A DNA stretch of 64,000 nt from contig CM066733.1 of assembly GCA_033961575.1 (NCBI GenBank), forward strand, positions 140,232,421-140,296,420, read 5' to 3'. The notes below the pieces were generated by a model. It was given only the letters and a program-made list of their open reading frames with translations, had not been told where the DNA came from and did not search any database. The translations under genes and the position numbers were made by a program. The DNA is from Aselliscus stoliczkanus (Eukaryota > Chordata > Mammalia > Chiroptera > Hipposideridae). Within the stretch, counting starts at the first letter, position 1, and the number at the start of each line of letters is the position of its first letter. Positions 34,649-46,583 of the stretch are shown here, piece by piece.

Positions 34649-35085
34649 TTATTGGGGAACTGGGGGAGGGGAACAGCGTTGGAGAAGGGGAACAGACAAG
34701 TTGCTGTTCTTTTGTTCTTCAGTCTAGCTGTGGAGGATGTTGCTTCACTGGCCCATGGTTGGTATCATCATTGTGCTCTTGCCGGGTGAGACAGATCGGT
34801 TGCCAGCCTCTGGACGGCCACTCACGGCGGCTCTTGGCCCCTCACTCCTGCTGCTGGCTGCTCACGCTGGCTGCCGGCCACTCACTGTAGCCTATGGCAG
34901 CCCACTGCAGCAGGGGCTGCAGCTATGCCATCCCCGGGGACTCACAGCAGCCCAGCTCCAGGTGGAGCTGTTGTTCACCATCTTAGCTGTAGAGGGCAGT
35001 GTCACTGGCCCTCATATGTGGGATCTGAACCGGGGCCACTGGTGTCCCAAGCCAGCTCTTGGCCAATACGCCACTCGGCTGGCCC
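34615..35085 (-). mobile_element. Long composite SINE (~470 bp)
   Basis: The - strand begins GGGCCAGCCGAGTGGCGTAT, passes a CACTGCCCTCTACAGCTAAG junction, a region rich in GGCTGCCGGCAGCC-like units, and ends GTTCCCCAATAAAAATCTTA plus poly(A). The 15-bp duplication TCGGTCAAGCAATCT is perfect at 34600-34614 and 35086-35100, implying a young insertion. The central GC-rich part differs from the three-unit SINE at 15157, so two kinds of long SINE share head and tail. Confidence 0.9.
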
Positions 35086-36117
35086 TCGGTCAAGCAATCT
35101 TGCTTTAATAAACCCCAGAGATGATTCTGATACAGGTTCAAGTTTAAGAGCCCCAACTATAAGGCAGAATCAAATTGCACTGAAACACAGATCATGTTTC
35201 TTCTGAATGTTTTGGGCCCCAAAGATTACAGGTACTGAAGAATGCAATCAGAAAGTCAACTGAGGCTGGAAGCGTTTGTTATATTAACAAATTATAGTTT
35301 ATAAATGTTTTTAAAGATTTCTGAGGGCCCATAGAGTTAGAAAACAATTGTTACAGTTATTTTAAAAAGGTAAAATTATCACTCTCATGACAAATATGAA
35401 AAGAACGCATTTCAAATTTTTTATAAAACTCATTAAATCATTGAGGGAACCAAAAATGTTAAAACCATGCAGTTGAATACTTCAAACTAAAGCAAAAGAA
35501 ACAAGGTTAAGATTAGGCATTTGCAATTAATAAATATGTAGGTACATGAACTTTTTGAACAAGAAAGTATAGATAGGAAACAGTATGTGTCCAATGCATT
35601 TAAGGAAAAGGAACTTACAGATCAATAAAGGACATAAAAATTTGTTAAATTTTATGTTAAATTTGTAGAAACTTTAAGAGCATGTTTTCAGTAGAAAGTA
35701 TATGCAATCACAGGGGATTAATTGAATAAGGGGGTCATAAGTGAACTCATCCAAGAAGTGAAATTGTAAAAGGGAAGAGAGATATGAATCATAGAGTGGC
35801 AATGGAGACACATAACTCTCCTTTAAGAGGGCATGTCCATTTCAGAAGGTTCTGGTCTGTAAGGTAAAAAGCGCCAAGGCAAGGAAGAAGCTAAATTCAG
35901 AGCAAGAGAGACTGCATCTCAGTATTCCCTTTCAATCAGTTTCTAAAATATCCATGAAGAGCATGAGGAAATTCTGTATCTGCTTACATTGCAGTTATCA
36001 AAGGGGGAAGCAACCCTGAAACTTCACTTTGGGGACCCAGGTCTTCTCTCTAATAGAAAGTTGATCTATATCCATTCTACTAGTAAGTGTCTGTCTGTTT
36101 ATCTTTCTCTCACTCCC

Positions 36118-36120
<3 letters not shown>

Positions 36121-36171
<51 letters not shown>
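36121..36171 (+). repeat. (CA)n microsatellite
   Basis: About 25 uninterrupted CA units. Confidence 0.97.
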
Positions 36172-36173
<2 letters not shown>

Positions 36174-36844
36174 AGAACTCAAAGGCAAAGGGGAGTTGGA
36201 TCTAATTCTCTAATTGAAAAACAAAACAAAACAAAACAAAAACCCCTCCACATAGAAGTTACAATGCTCACTTATCTACAATTATCCCAACTTATCCCCC
36301 ATTTACCATTAAGCCTGATGGAATACAGGAGGAAAAAATGATAATTTCTAATACTGATACAGTAATTTTCTTTAAAAAATAGAAAGGACTGTCTCTATTT
36401 CAAATAAGGCATGCTCTATGATTCTTTGAATAAGAAACTTTTCTATTTCACCATTTTTAAAAGTTAGGAAATCACCACTGAGTCGTGTAGGACTTCCATA
36501 TTTGACAATTTCTTGGTGTGAGATCACCATCTTCTCTGTGATGAAAGGAACAAGGTGTTCTCTTCAGAGAATCATGGGATAATTTCTTCAACAACATACT
36601 TTCTAAAAAAATTGAAGAAGGAACATGTGCTGTTACAACTGAACTCTTGCAAATACATTTAATTATGTCTGACAGTTAATAACCACAGAACTTCATGACT
36701 TCATGCTTTCACTTGACTTCCCTGATGTAAAACTTGTCACTAAATCTGGTCATTTGTGCGTTATTTCTTGGCACTGGGATGATATATTCAGTCACCTGTT
36801 AAGTGCTTCAATCCATGCTTCCTGGCACTTCAACTAGAAACTAA

Positions 36845-37075
36845 AATAATAAGCCCTATCTTTATTGAACACTTCTCATGTTGTTAGACATTTGCGCTAG
36901 ACATTTGTTCATTACATACATTGCCCCAACCCTCATAAAACCCTGCAGGGTAGGTAATTTGGTTCCATCTTACAAATGAGAGTACCTGTTTAGCAAGGTT
37001 GCTTCCTCACCTGGCAACAGGAAGGCCTGGACTTTAAATCTAGATGTGCCTCACTCCAAAGTATGCTCTTACCTC
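36845..37075 (+). repeat. MIR element
   Basis: TTTATTGAACACTTCTCATG, ACCCTCATAAAACCCTGCAG, CATCTTACAAATGAGAGTAC and a following exact-order 3' part match the MIR core. Confidence 0.65.
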
Positions 37076-37946
37076 AGAAAAAAGCCTCTCAAGAGAGCAA
37101 GGATGCCACATACAAGTCAACATCAATTAAGCTAACACTCCAATGAGGCAAGACATCATGAAGTAAGGTTGGGGATGACAACTGTTTTTAGTAGAACTCC
37201 ATTTTCCTTCATGTTTATTACAAGACGGTCGATTAGATAAGGTAGGTTGGGTGATTCAAGTGCTATCCCCAACTCCTGTGCATCAGTCATTCTGAGCAAG
37301 AAGCCACTTCTTTCTTTTGTTTGGCAGGTATAGAGGGCTCAGTTAATCAAAGCTTCTGGTTCATGTCACACTATTGTCCAGTTTGGTGCCAGATCCCTCT
37401 CCTGTTTTTATCTTTCTGATTATTACTTTTTCTCACCATTACCTACTTTCTCTTCTCCTTTCCCTACCACCAAGGCAAACGTTTCAATGGGTCTGATGCT
37501 ATCTCCTTACTTTATATGTTCTTGGAAGCCCTTATTGTGAGTTCTGTGCAAGTGTGTAGGTGTTGAGGCCTTCACCATGAGGTATAAACCCTGCACTGGG
37601 AACACCCTAGAGACCAAGAATGTGGCCTCCAGTCCTGCCTTTTCCTCTCACCAGCCAAAGGCATTTCCAAGGCCAGCTATCCTCTGTGAGTCTGCCCCTT
37701 CATCTCAAAGCAAGGCCATGGCTACCTGCCTTACTTCTTTCACATGTTTGTAAGAAGTAAATGAGATAATGATGCTAAAGACCTTTTTAAGCTATAAAAT
37801 ATTTTAAGCTATAAGACATTTAAAGCTATAAAGGTCACATGTATTGTTTTAGTAACAAATCATCTGTGCTATGAAATGTGGTAGCTGTTCTGACAAGGCC
37901 ACCTGTTGAAGTTGTCCAATGTAGGGGAACCCTGATTCCAAGTCAT

Positions 37947-38354
37947 TATAGGCTGAATTTTATCCTCCCCGCCTTCCCCTCCCCTGCCAATTCATTGTGT
38001 TGAAGCCCTGTCAAAGTGATTGTAATTGGATACAGGGCCTATAAGAAAGTAACAAACTTAAATGAGATTGTAAGGGTGTAACTTTAACCTGATAGGACTA
38101 GTGCCCTTATGGAAGAGGGAGAGATTCCAAAGATCTCTCTTTCCCTCCTCAGGCATGCTGAGAAGAGGCCATGTGAAGATAGAGTGAGAAGGTGGCCATC
38201 TACAAGCCAAGAAAAGTGGTCTCACCAGAAACTAACCCTGACGGCACCTTGGTCTTGGCCATCTACCTCCAGAACCATAAGAAAATTAATTTCTGTTGTT
38301 GAAGCCACCTTGTCTGTGATATTTTGTGATGGCAGCCCAAGCAGACTAATACAG
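37947..38354 (+). mobile_element. MLT1 LTR
   Basis: Nearly complete: ATTATAGGCTGAATTTTATC, TTGTGTTGAAGCCCTGTCAA, AAGGTGGCCATCTACAAGCC, GGCACCTTGGTCTTGGCCAT, CTCCAGAACCATAAGAAAAT, TTTCTGTTGTTGAAGCCACC and CAGACTAATACAG in the MLT1 order. Confidence 0.85.
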
Positions 38355-38401
38355 AGGTACTCCTCAGTAACGTGTGATTTGGATGCAAAGAGAGCATCTT
38401 T

Positions 38402-38655
38402 TTTTTTTTTTTAACTTTACTGGGGAATGTGTTTTTTTCAGGGAACAATATGTTTTTCCCATGACCCATAAGCTCCAAGTCAAGTTGTTCAATCTTAGTT
38501 ATGGAGGGCACAGCTCAGCTCCAAGTCCAACTGCCATTTTCAATCTAGTTGCATGGTGGGGGGGGAGGTGCAGCCCACCATCCCATGCGGGAGTCGAACT
38601 GGCAACCTTGTTGTTAAGAGCACACTCTAACCAACTGAGCCACCCAGCTGCCTCC
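38402..38655 (-). mobile_element. VES-like tRNA-derived SINE (~250 bp)
   Basis: The - strand starts GGAGGCAGCTGGGTGGCTCA, continues TTGGTTAGAGTGTGCTCTTA, ACAACAAGGTTGCCAGTTCG and CCGCATGGGATGGTGGGC, and ends in poly(A) after CCCAGTAAAGTT. The 15-bp duplication AAAGAGAGCATCTTT occurs at 38387-38401 and 38656-38670. Its first unit resembles the last unit of the long SINEs, linking the families. Confidence 0.88.
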
Positions 38656-38670
38656 AAAGAGAGCATCTTT

Positions 38671-41600
38671 AAAGGTGCCCTTCCCAATCCTTGGATATTT
38701 CTGACACCAGTAATGATAAAACATTCTCAATTTGAAGTTAATTTGTACTTTATATAAGTTATCGATGGCACTTTTGGTAGGGAGTCACAGAATCAGGGCT
38801 GCCAGCACTCTTCCAGGTGACAGCAGAGTGATAAAGCATCCAGAAGGGAGGTTCACTCATAAGACCCAAGGGTTATGCCTACTAGGAGGTGTCCCAACAT
38901 TCTTGGCAATCTGTTTGTTGCTCGTTAAAACTTAGAACAGGAAAACATAGGACCTGAGAAAAGTCTGGCTGAGTAGCAGGTAGTAAAAATACTAAATTCT
39001 CTTTTCCCTCTTTGATGCCTCATTGTTCAGTTCCTTCCAGAACTCCAATAGTGGGCTCAAACATCATTTCTGGGGTGACCAATATAATTGATAAAAAGTA
39101 GTCGATATTATCAGATAAACATTTGGCACCAGAATTCCCCTCTAGAAGAGAAGAGTTTTTGTGTTTGGAAAAATGCCCTGGCAGAGCTCGGGGTTAGCCA
39201 GTGGCATCTCATGGTCTCCTAGAAAGAATATGACTGTTCTGTAGAAGATAAAAGGAGACATGTGTCTATTATTCTGGAGAAGGTGTAGGGAGGGAGGAGG
39301 CAGAAGAGTGCCATTGAGGGTCACTGAGAGGAAGGGTTTGCTGAAGGCCATGTGCTTGAGAGGACCCTTCCCTAAGAGTCCCTATAAGCCCAGGAAAGGT
39401 GATATATCCCTGTCTGCTCAGGGGAAAGGTGAGGCTTCTGCCTCAGCAACATCTGAGGCAGCTCACCTGCACACAAGGTGGAGACAGAAGCATCCTGAGC
39501 AAGCTAACTATCAAGAATCGAAAGGTCACGTGAGAGCTTTAGGTTCCTATACACCTTAAAATTAAGTATTTGAGTCAAATTGACCTACAGGGACCCTGGT
39601 AGACATTCAAACCACATGAATAGAAGGAGAGAGACAAGTTGCCCTAAATTTCTTAAACATCTGGATGGAGTTTGGCAGAATGTATCTATCAAAATATCTC
39701 CATTCCACCCTCACCTTCAGCTTCATGCTTCCACCTGGCTGGTTTTCCCAGGAAGCTTGAGTCCAGGAGAGGTGAAGTAAGGAACAAGAACCATGTCAGC
39801 TGTGGAAAGGGAAATGAAGAAAGTAACAGAGACACGAAAATGGCTGCAGAGGAAGCCTGAGTAGCACAAAGCGGCTCTAGAGCTGAGCCAAGTTGACATC
39901 AGTTGGCAGGTTAAATAGACCTTCAAAGCTCTGACTAGCTCCTAAATGTCAAGCTAATGCATCCTTCATTCTCCCCCATGGCTACAGTGAGCCCAGAATC
40001 ATGCAACATTTTCAGACATGTGGGGAGCCGTCTGGCCATAGGTGTGAGTCTGATATGGTGCATCACTCTCCTGGCTATTTCTTCCCTCTTTTCCTTCTTT
40101 GTTAGCAGCAATTTTCTGATATCTGTGCTCAGCATCTTTCTCTGTGTAATATGGCATACACTTTAAATGGTTGCATCACTTCAAACTTTGGAAGGATTGA
40201 GAGGGTATAAGACTGGCAGTTTTGCACCTTATCCAGATAAAATCCATCTCTCTGACTCCTGACAGGTAAGAGGCCAATTTCATTTTTGTGCCTTCTCTTG
40301 GTGCTGACCTGGTATTAATGCCTAAAAGAAGGACAGAGTGTCTCTCTTCAAGTGCCTGTACTTTGCCTCTAAGGCCCTGTCTGCAAGCAAAGAGTAGTTC
40401 TGACCTCTTTCTAACAGTAATTTCAACTCCTGTCAATTTTCCATGAAAAGATTGATGTGAAAAAAACAAAATGAAAACGATGGAGCAAGGTCTAGGGTTG
40501 AATAAGAATGTCACTTTCCCTCCCCTGCTTCACATTTCTCTTAACTAGGATGAACACATTTCCTTGGAGGCAGAAACCCAAGGCTAGTTGTAACAGAAAC
40601 GGATATCAAGCAATTCAGGTTTGGTGCCACACAAGTGTTATGATTCAGTTTCAGTAGACACGAAGCACCAGGGAGTCTTCTCATTTTGCTACATTCTCAT
40701 CTCCACTCTTTACTAAATTGACTTGACTGGAAATTAGAATTTACATTATGGGGTTAAGGATATTCTTTCTCCCCCTCTAGGGCCATCACCTGGGACATCC
40801 TTATCCCAGGGCCCACTCACAGAGTGATGGGGAGCTTGGGGGAGACAGAATGCTTCCCTGAATTGGTACATTCAGGCTTTATCTTTCCTGCCAGCACATG
40901 CATTAGGAATATATGTAGAAACCTCTAGAGATGTCGATGTGGAGCTAGCCAGAAAGAATCATTCTGAAAACTGTCTCCTTTCAGATAAAGTTGTGGGTTA
41001 TTTGGAAAGCACAGTTTCATGGTAAATTTGTCATCAGGCTCTCAAACATCTCATGATGGTAAAAAGGACAAAGGAGGCAATAGGACTGGGGGACACGTGT
41101 GTAGCTCACAAGCACAATATCAAAGGGACCCACAAAAGGAGTGCGTGAGGCAGAACTGGAGAAGAGGAAGACAGACAGGAGGATGTCCACGAGTGGCTGC
41201 CTGTCCCGGAGCCCTGCCCCCTGCAGCTCTATGGGGGCCCTTCTCTACCACCCAAGGCTGATAGGACCAGAGATTTTTCTGGGTGTATCAAAGCCCAATC
41301 TTGCCAGGAGTTGAACACTCTACTGGAAACACAGGAAGAAAAATACAGCAGAGCCAGTATAATGTGGACGAAACAACACGAACTGTTCAGAAATTCGAAA
41401 ATAATTGCTAGAAAGACAGCTTTCCTCCTTCACTGTTTCCATATGTGACTCATTACTAGTCTTCTCAGATACAGATGACATGAGACAGTACCAGGAGTCT
41501 CAGTGTGATTGACAGTGGCTGTTTGGGGAAATGTTTATTCTGGTTGCCAACAAGGAATGCCCCATTGCTTTCCTGAATCTTAGGGAGTTCAAGGTTAGCC

Positions 41601-42138
41601 TGTTGTGCTCAGAGGAATTCTTGGTAGAAATCCCTGCTTAGCTGACACAAAAGACAGATTTTCAAATGAGGAGACATCTGGTTGAATGTTGCTCATATGC
41701 GCTGATAAATATGCAGCACTGCCCGGTGTGCGGTGATAAAACCTGTCTGACTCTAACTGTGGCAGTCCTCAGAGTGTGACATTTTTAGTGGATTCAGCAT
41801 CCTGGCCAGTCAGAGAATAAGCCCATGGCTTTTAAACATGGATGGAGACCCAGCAACCTTCTCTGGGGCTATTGTTACAAATTGTGAGTTAAAAACAATC
41901 CTTGGGTTTCCCATCCAAGGAGTCTGCTCTGCTTGGGAGGGGTCAGTGAGGCTGAGCGTGCAGGAAACAGCACAGACTGTGAGAAAAGCAGTGCCTTTCA
42001 GGCCAGCCAGTGCAGGGCCACCTCAGGGGGTTCTCAGGCCCCTCTCCTGGGCTCTCACCTACCAAGTGTGCCCGGATTTCCTAAATGTGCCAGGGACCCA
42101 GGATTGTTTTCACTGATGCCACAAATCCCTTCTTTCCC
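38671..42138. other. Intergenic DNA
   Basis: Largely unique, moderately GC-balanced sequence. No gene, RNA gene or repeat recognised; the open frames here (up to 112 codons) carry no known motif. Confidence 0.6.
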
Positions 42139-42988
42139 TGTTATGGGCTGGATTGTGGCCCCTAAAAGTCATACGTTGACACTCTAACCCCTACACCTCA
42201 CAATGTTACTGTATTTGGAGATTGGGCCTTTGAAGAAGTAAGTTAAAATAATGCTTTAGGATGGACCTAATCCAATGCAATTGGTATCCTTAAAAGAAGA
42301 GAAAATTTGGGGCTGGCCTAGTGGTGCGTTGGTTAAGAGCTGGCTTGGGACACCAGCAGCCCCACATATGAGGGCCCCACATATGAGGGCCAGTGACAGT
42401 GCCCTCTACAGCTAAGATGGTGAACAACAGCTCAACCTGGAGCTGGGCTGCTGTGATTCCCCAGGATGGCATAGCTGCAGCCCCTGCTGCAGTGGGCTGC
42501 CATAGGCTACAGTGAGTGGCCGGCAGCCAGCGTGAGCGGCTGGCAGCCAGCGTGAGCTGCCAATAGCTGCAGTGAGCGACATCCAGAGGCCGGCGACCAA
42601 TCTGCCTCACCTGAAAAGAGCGCAATGATGATACCAACATGAGCCAGTGAAGCAACGTCCTCCGCAACTAGACTGAAGAACAAAAGGACAGCAACTTGTC
42701 TGTTCTCCTTCCTCTGTTCCCCTCCCCCAGTTCCCCAATAAAATCTTTAAAAAAAAAGAGGAAATTGGGACACATGGAGAGACACCAGGGATGTGAGCAC
42801 AGAGGAAGGACCCGGAGGACACAGGGAGAGAGCCTGTAAGCCCAGAAGAGAGGCCTCGGAGGGAACTAAGGCTGCTGACAGGTTGATCTTGGAATTCTAG
42901 CCTCCAGAACTCTGAAAAAATAAATATCTGATGTTTAAGCCACCCAGTCCATGGTGCTTCATTATAGCAACCCAAGCAAATCAATCCA
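42139..42988 (+). mobile_element. MLT1 LTR split by a SINE
   Basis: The left part has TGTTATGGGCTGGATTGTGG, TACTGTATTTGGAGATTGGG and TAATCCAATGCAATTGGTAT; the right part resumes with GGACACATGGAGAGACACCA, GAATTCTAGCCTCCAGAACT, GATGTTTAAGCCACCCAGTC and ends at TCAATCCA. The SINE at 42309-42757 sits between them. Confidence 0.85.
42309..42757 (+). mobile_element. Long composite SINE nested in MLT1
   Basis: Head GGGGCTGGCCTAGTGGTGCG, middle with GCCGGCAGCCAGCGTGAG units, tail CCCCAGTTCCCCAATAAAAT then TCTTTAAAAAAAAA. It matches the 34615 element in reverse orientation, except for a duplicated CCCCACATATGAGGGC. The target duplication is approximate (GAGAAAATTTG / GAGGAAATTGG). Confidence 0.87.
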
Positions 42989-44880
42989 TTCCCTTCATCA
43001 GGACCTTTATTTCCTTTCCCTTCTTCCTTCTGGTGTTCTCTCTTCCTCATGCAAACTCAATTTAAAGCAAACATATTAAATTCAAATTTTACTTCAGCGT
43101 AAATGACAAAGAGACCTTGAAAGGTTCACTTTCTCTGGTCTGTCATGTCACTTGAATTCAACATGATCCCTACCACATGCCCCAGGATTGAAGGTCTAAG
43201 TGGATGGCCAGGCACCAGGGGGGCACCTCTCTTAGTCATTATTGTACATCAACTGCTGACTTGTGCTTTTCTTGGAGCCTCCGGGTAAATAAAGGTCATG
43301 ATATGGACCAGAAAACTAACTTTTGTTTCCTGGCTCAATGAAGATGAAATACTAGGCCTGTATGTAGGATGCCAGGGTCTTTGTTTGTCATCTTCCCCTA
43401 TTATAGGAAAACTCCAGTTGTCCCCCAAATTCTTCCATCATCCTCATTATAAAAAAATCATTAACTGAAAAGAAAAGGAAATGCCAAACGCCAACTATAG
43501 GTTCTACCTGGTAACAAGAACCCAACTCAAATGGATTTAAACACAAAATACAGTAAACCCTTGGATTGCGAGTAATTTGGTTTGCAAGGGTTCTGCAAGA
43601 TGAGCAAACATTTCTAATACATTTTAACGTGGTAAACGAGCGATGTCTTACAATACGAGTAGTTTATTTCCAGAATGAATTATGCTCGCAAACCAAGATA
43701 CTACTGTTTTTATCTTGCATAATGGCACGTCCAGGAGTCAAGTTGGTTTTAGGTTGATTTAATGGCTCAAGTATGTCACCAAGGACATAGACTGCCTCCC
43801 CTCTCTGTTTTCCTCACTGCAAACTTCCTTCTCAGACATGCTAGCAACCAGAAGAAAAGGAGAGTGTGTCTTCTGCAGCATTTTCTTAGGGACAACACAC
43901 TTCTGAGGAACCTCCTGGAGAATTCTTCTCCAAATCTCAGGTTTCTGTAAATAAAAAAGGCTACAGGTGAGAATAGATGTCAAGGAATGACCAACAGTAT
44001 CCATGGCATTGCACTCTGCTTCTAAGTTATTATCTGAGTTAAGGCTCAAGCACAATGAATGAACAACAAAGGGTGTACTGATTTAGGCCCTTTGGTGGTC
44101 AAGAGCTTACAGCCAGCCACCTCCAACCATGGGGTTATAATGAGATCAGTGGCACTAAGAGAGATTAGACTGTCCAAGGAACTCAGGATAGCTGTGCCTG
44201 AAGAGTCAAGAGAGCTCCATGATCCAGCTAACATACCTTATTTTATCCCTGTTACTATGCTACTTCTTTGATCTCTGCACATTTTATTTTTATTCCTTTT
44301 ACTCTTCACCCATTGGATATTCTTTCTTATTTCCCTATCCAAATTCCATACAGAGACAGTCCTCATGGTCTTCCTGACAATACCTTTTGCTCTCAGCCAT
44401 TGTACCAGCCCACGACCAGGTTGCCCTTAGGCAAGAGCATCTCTCTCTGTCCCATCAGCAAGGGTTTGGGGGCAGAGCAGAAATGCTGGCATCTTCAGTG
44501 TAGTCATCACACCTTTCTCTTATAAACTCCAAGAGCAAATCTGTGTTTAAATTTTCTCAAATGTGGTACTACTAAAAGAGAAAAGGATGTTATGGTCCAA
44601 ATTGAAATTAAATAAAAGTTTAATGTCAGCACCTTCTTAAGTAATGTGGCATATCCTTCAGGGTGTAAGAAAGAAGAAACAGGAAAGGGCAGGGAATGTA
44701 ATTATTTATGTTTATATTTTATTTGCTGGATTGTAATTAGAGTTTCAGGTACAGCAACAGTAAACCATCTTGGAGTAGTTAAGGGTGTTAACTGAATCCC
44801 CAAGTCCTTTATTTTCACTGTTATCTAAGTGCTGTCCTTTCAAATGACATCATGGAGCACAGAAGAAGGGAATATGATGC
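42989..44880. other. Intergenic DNA
   Basis: Contains a small inverted-repeat DNA element at 43551-43706. The remainder shows no gene or repeat that I can name. Confidence 0.6.
43551..43706 (+). mobile_element. Small DNA transposon (Tigger-like MITE) with TIRs
   Basis: The left end CAGTAAACCCTTGGATTGCG and the reverse complement of the right end, CAGTAGTATCTTGGTTTGCG, are imperfect inverted repeats of about 22 bp. A TA precedes the left end. Interior ACGAGCGATGTCTTACAATA resembles the inverted GCGAG motifs of this family. Too short to code. Confidence 0.65.
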
Positions 44881-44898
44881 AAGAATTTTAAAAATCCT

Positions 44899-45328
44899 GG
44901 GCCGGCCGAGTGGCACGTTGGTTAAGAGTTGACTTGGGCCCCCAGCTCTGAGCAGCAGGGGCTTGGTTCAGATCCCACATGAGGGCCAGTGATGCTGCGC
45001 CCTCTACAGCTAAGAAGGTGAACAACAGCTCAACCTGGAGCTGGGCTGCAATGCATCACTGGCAACGGTGTAGGATGCAGTGTGGCTGGCCGGCAGCTGG
45101 CTTGCGCTTTCATGAGCTGCTGTGAGCCGCTGTGAGCTGCTGTCTAGGAGCCAGTGACCGATCTGCCTCACCCAGGAATAGTGCAATGATAATACCAACA
45201 TGAGCCAGTGAAGCCACGTCCTCCTCAACTGGACTGAAGAACAAAAGGACAGCAACTTGTTTGTTCAACTTCCACGATTCCCCAACACTGTTCCCCTCTC
45301 CCAATTCCCTAATTTAAAAAAAAAAAAA
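44899..45328 (+). mobile_element. Long composite SINE (~430 bp)
   Basis: Starts GGGCCGGCCGAGTGGCACGT; middle has CCCTCTACAGCTAAGAAGGT and AACAACAGCTCAACCTGGAG; the tail CCAATTCCCTAATTTAAA lacks an intact AATAAA. A perfect 18-bp duplication AAGAATTTTAAAAATCCT lies at 44881-44898 and 45329-45346. The first 110 bp mix features of the GCGCTGG-type and GAGCTCTGAGCA-type heads. Confidence 0.9.
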
Positions 45329-45428
45329 AAGAATTTTAAAAATCCTGATCCACATATTGTTCTTGCAAAACACTCAGCCACCACCCAAATGGGCTTAAAC
45401 TCTGTCCAGAGCCAGGAGCATGAGTGGA

Positions 45429-45435
<7 letters not shown>

Positions 45436-45493
<58 letters not shown>
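45436..45493 (+). repeat. (CT)n microsatellite
   Basis: About 29 CT units followed by a C run. Confidence 0.97.
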
Positions 45494-45498
<5 letters not shown>

Positions 45499-46380
45499 TC
45501 CCCCCCCCATCTCTATGTCTATACCTCTCCCTCCTGGAAACATCCAAAGAGGAAAGAGAAACTAAGGACATAACTCCATCATTATTTATACATCTGGTCA
45601 TTCCCATGATACTTACCGAGGGTCTGTTACTTTGACGAGATCTCATTTCTTGTCTAACTGAACAGAATAACTACAAGATGAAGGAAGGACCTGCAGAGAA
45701 ATCTTCAAGTTTGAGAATGGAGCAAGAGGAAAAAAAACAGTCTAGGAATTTAAGAGCAGGTGTGAGTGAAGGTGGCCATGAGAGCTTTTCAAAGGGAAAA
45801 ATTATATTAAATGCGGCACATTTTATATCTTGTTTGACTTTCTCTGACTGTTTCATGTCTCTTCCCTCCTGGCTGGCTTATTAACAGAGACAAGCCTTAC
45901 ACATGAGTACACATAATAGCAATATTCTGGGCATTTAACCAGCAATCAAGGAATCCTTGTCAAATTCACCAATAAAAGAGCAGGTGTGAATCACCATAAT
46001 CCAAATTACAATGGCAATTGCTGTAATAATTAGTTCAATCGTAGCTAGTAAGAGTGATTGTTGTAGCAAACAGCTAAGGCTTAAGTTGATGTTAAAGAAT
46101 CAGTCTGGAAAGGATTGTAATGAAGGCTGGAAAAGATTGAAGCTGAATATGTGAAAGAGAGTTAAAGGTGCGTGCCCGTGTGTGTGAACTCAAGTGCAGT
46201 TAATGGAAGCTTCAGATAAAGTAAATCACAGTGGGAGAATGACAGTCACATCATGATGTCTCTGGAGTTGAGCAGAAATAAAACAAGACCTATCAAGTGG
46301 GACCTGGCATGGTCTGATAAGCATACTCTATCGAGACCTTTTACACTCGGGAGAGTCTGAAGCAAAAAAGATTAGAAATA
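45494..46380. other. Intergenic DNA
   Basis: No gene or repeat recognised; unremarkable AT-rich sequence up to the target-site copy of the next insertion. Confidence 0.6.
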
Positions 46381-46535
46381 AGAAGACACCATGATGGAAT
46401 ATAGTGTGGGGATGGAGTCAATGGAATTGTAATAGATATGTATGATATTGGGGGTGGGGGGACATGGGAGAGGGGAGGGGGACTCACTTTGTAAGGGGTG
46501 AAAAAGATAACTATTGCATTGTTTTGTACATCTGT

Positions 46536-46536
46536 A

Positions 46537-46567
<31 letters not shown>
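46536..46567 (+). repeat. (AAT)n microsatellite
   Basis: About ten AAT units directly before the poly(A) of the L1-like 3' end. Confidence 0.95.
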
Positions 46568-46570
<3 letters not shown>

Positions 46571-46583
46571 GTTAAAAAAAAAA

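Larger units (their letters stand above)
35101..37946. other. Intergenic DNA
   Basis: AT-rich unique sequence, a (CA)n run at 36121-36171, a short (CAAAA)n near 36221-36241 and a MIR at 36845-37075. No gene recognised. Confidence 0.65.

Noticed and set aside
34487..35206. Several overlapping + open frames of 84-123 codons
   Set aside because: They are translations of the antisense side of a SINE; the same peptides recur at other SINE copies.
36121..36171. CA repeat considered as a CRISPR-like or regulatory array
   Set aside because: A simple dinucleotide microsatellite with no spacers.
42290..43050. Open frames of 125 and 147 codons on the - strand
   Set aside because: Derived from the nested SINE and the MLT1 LTR.
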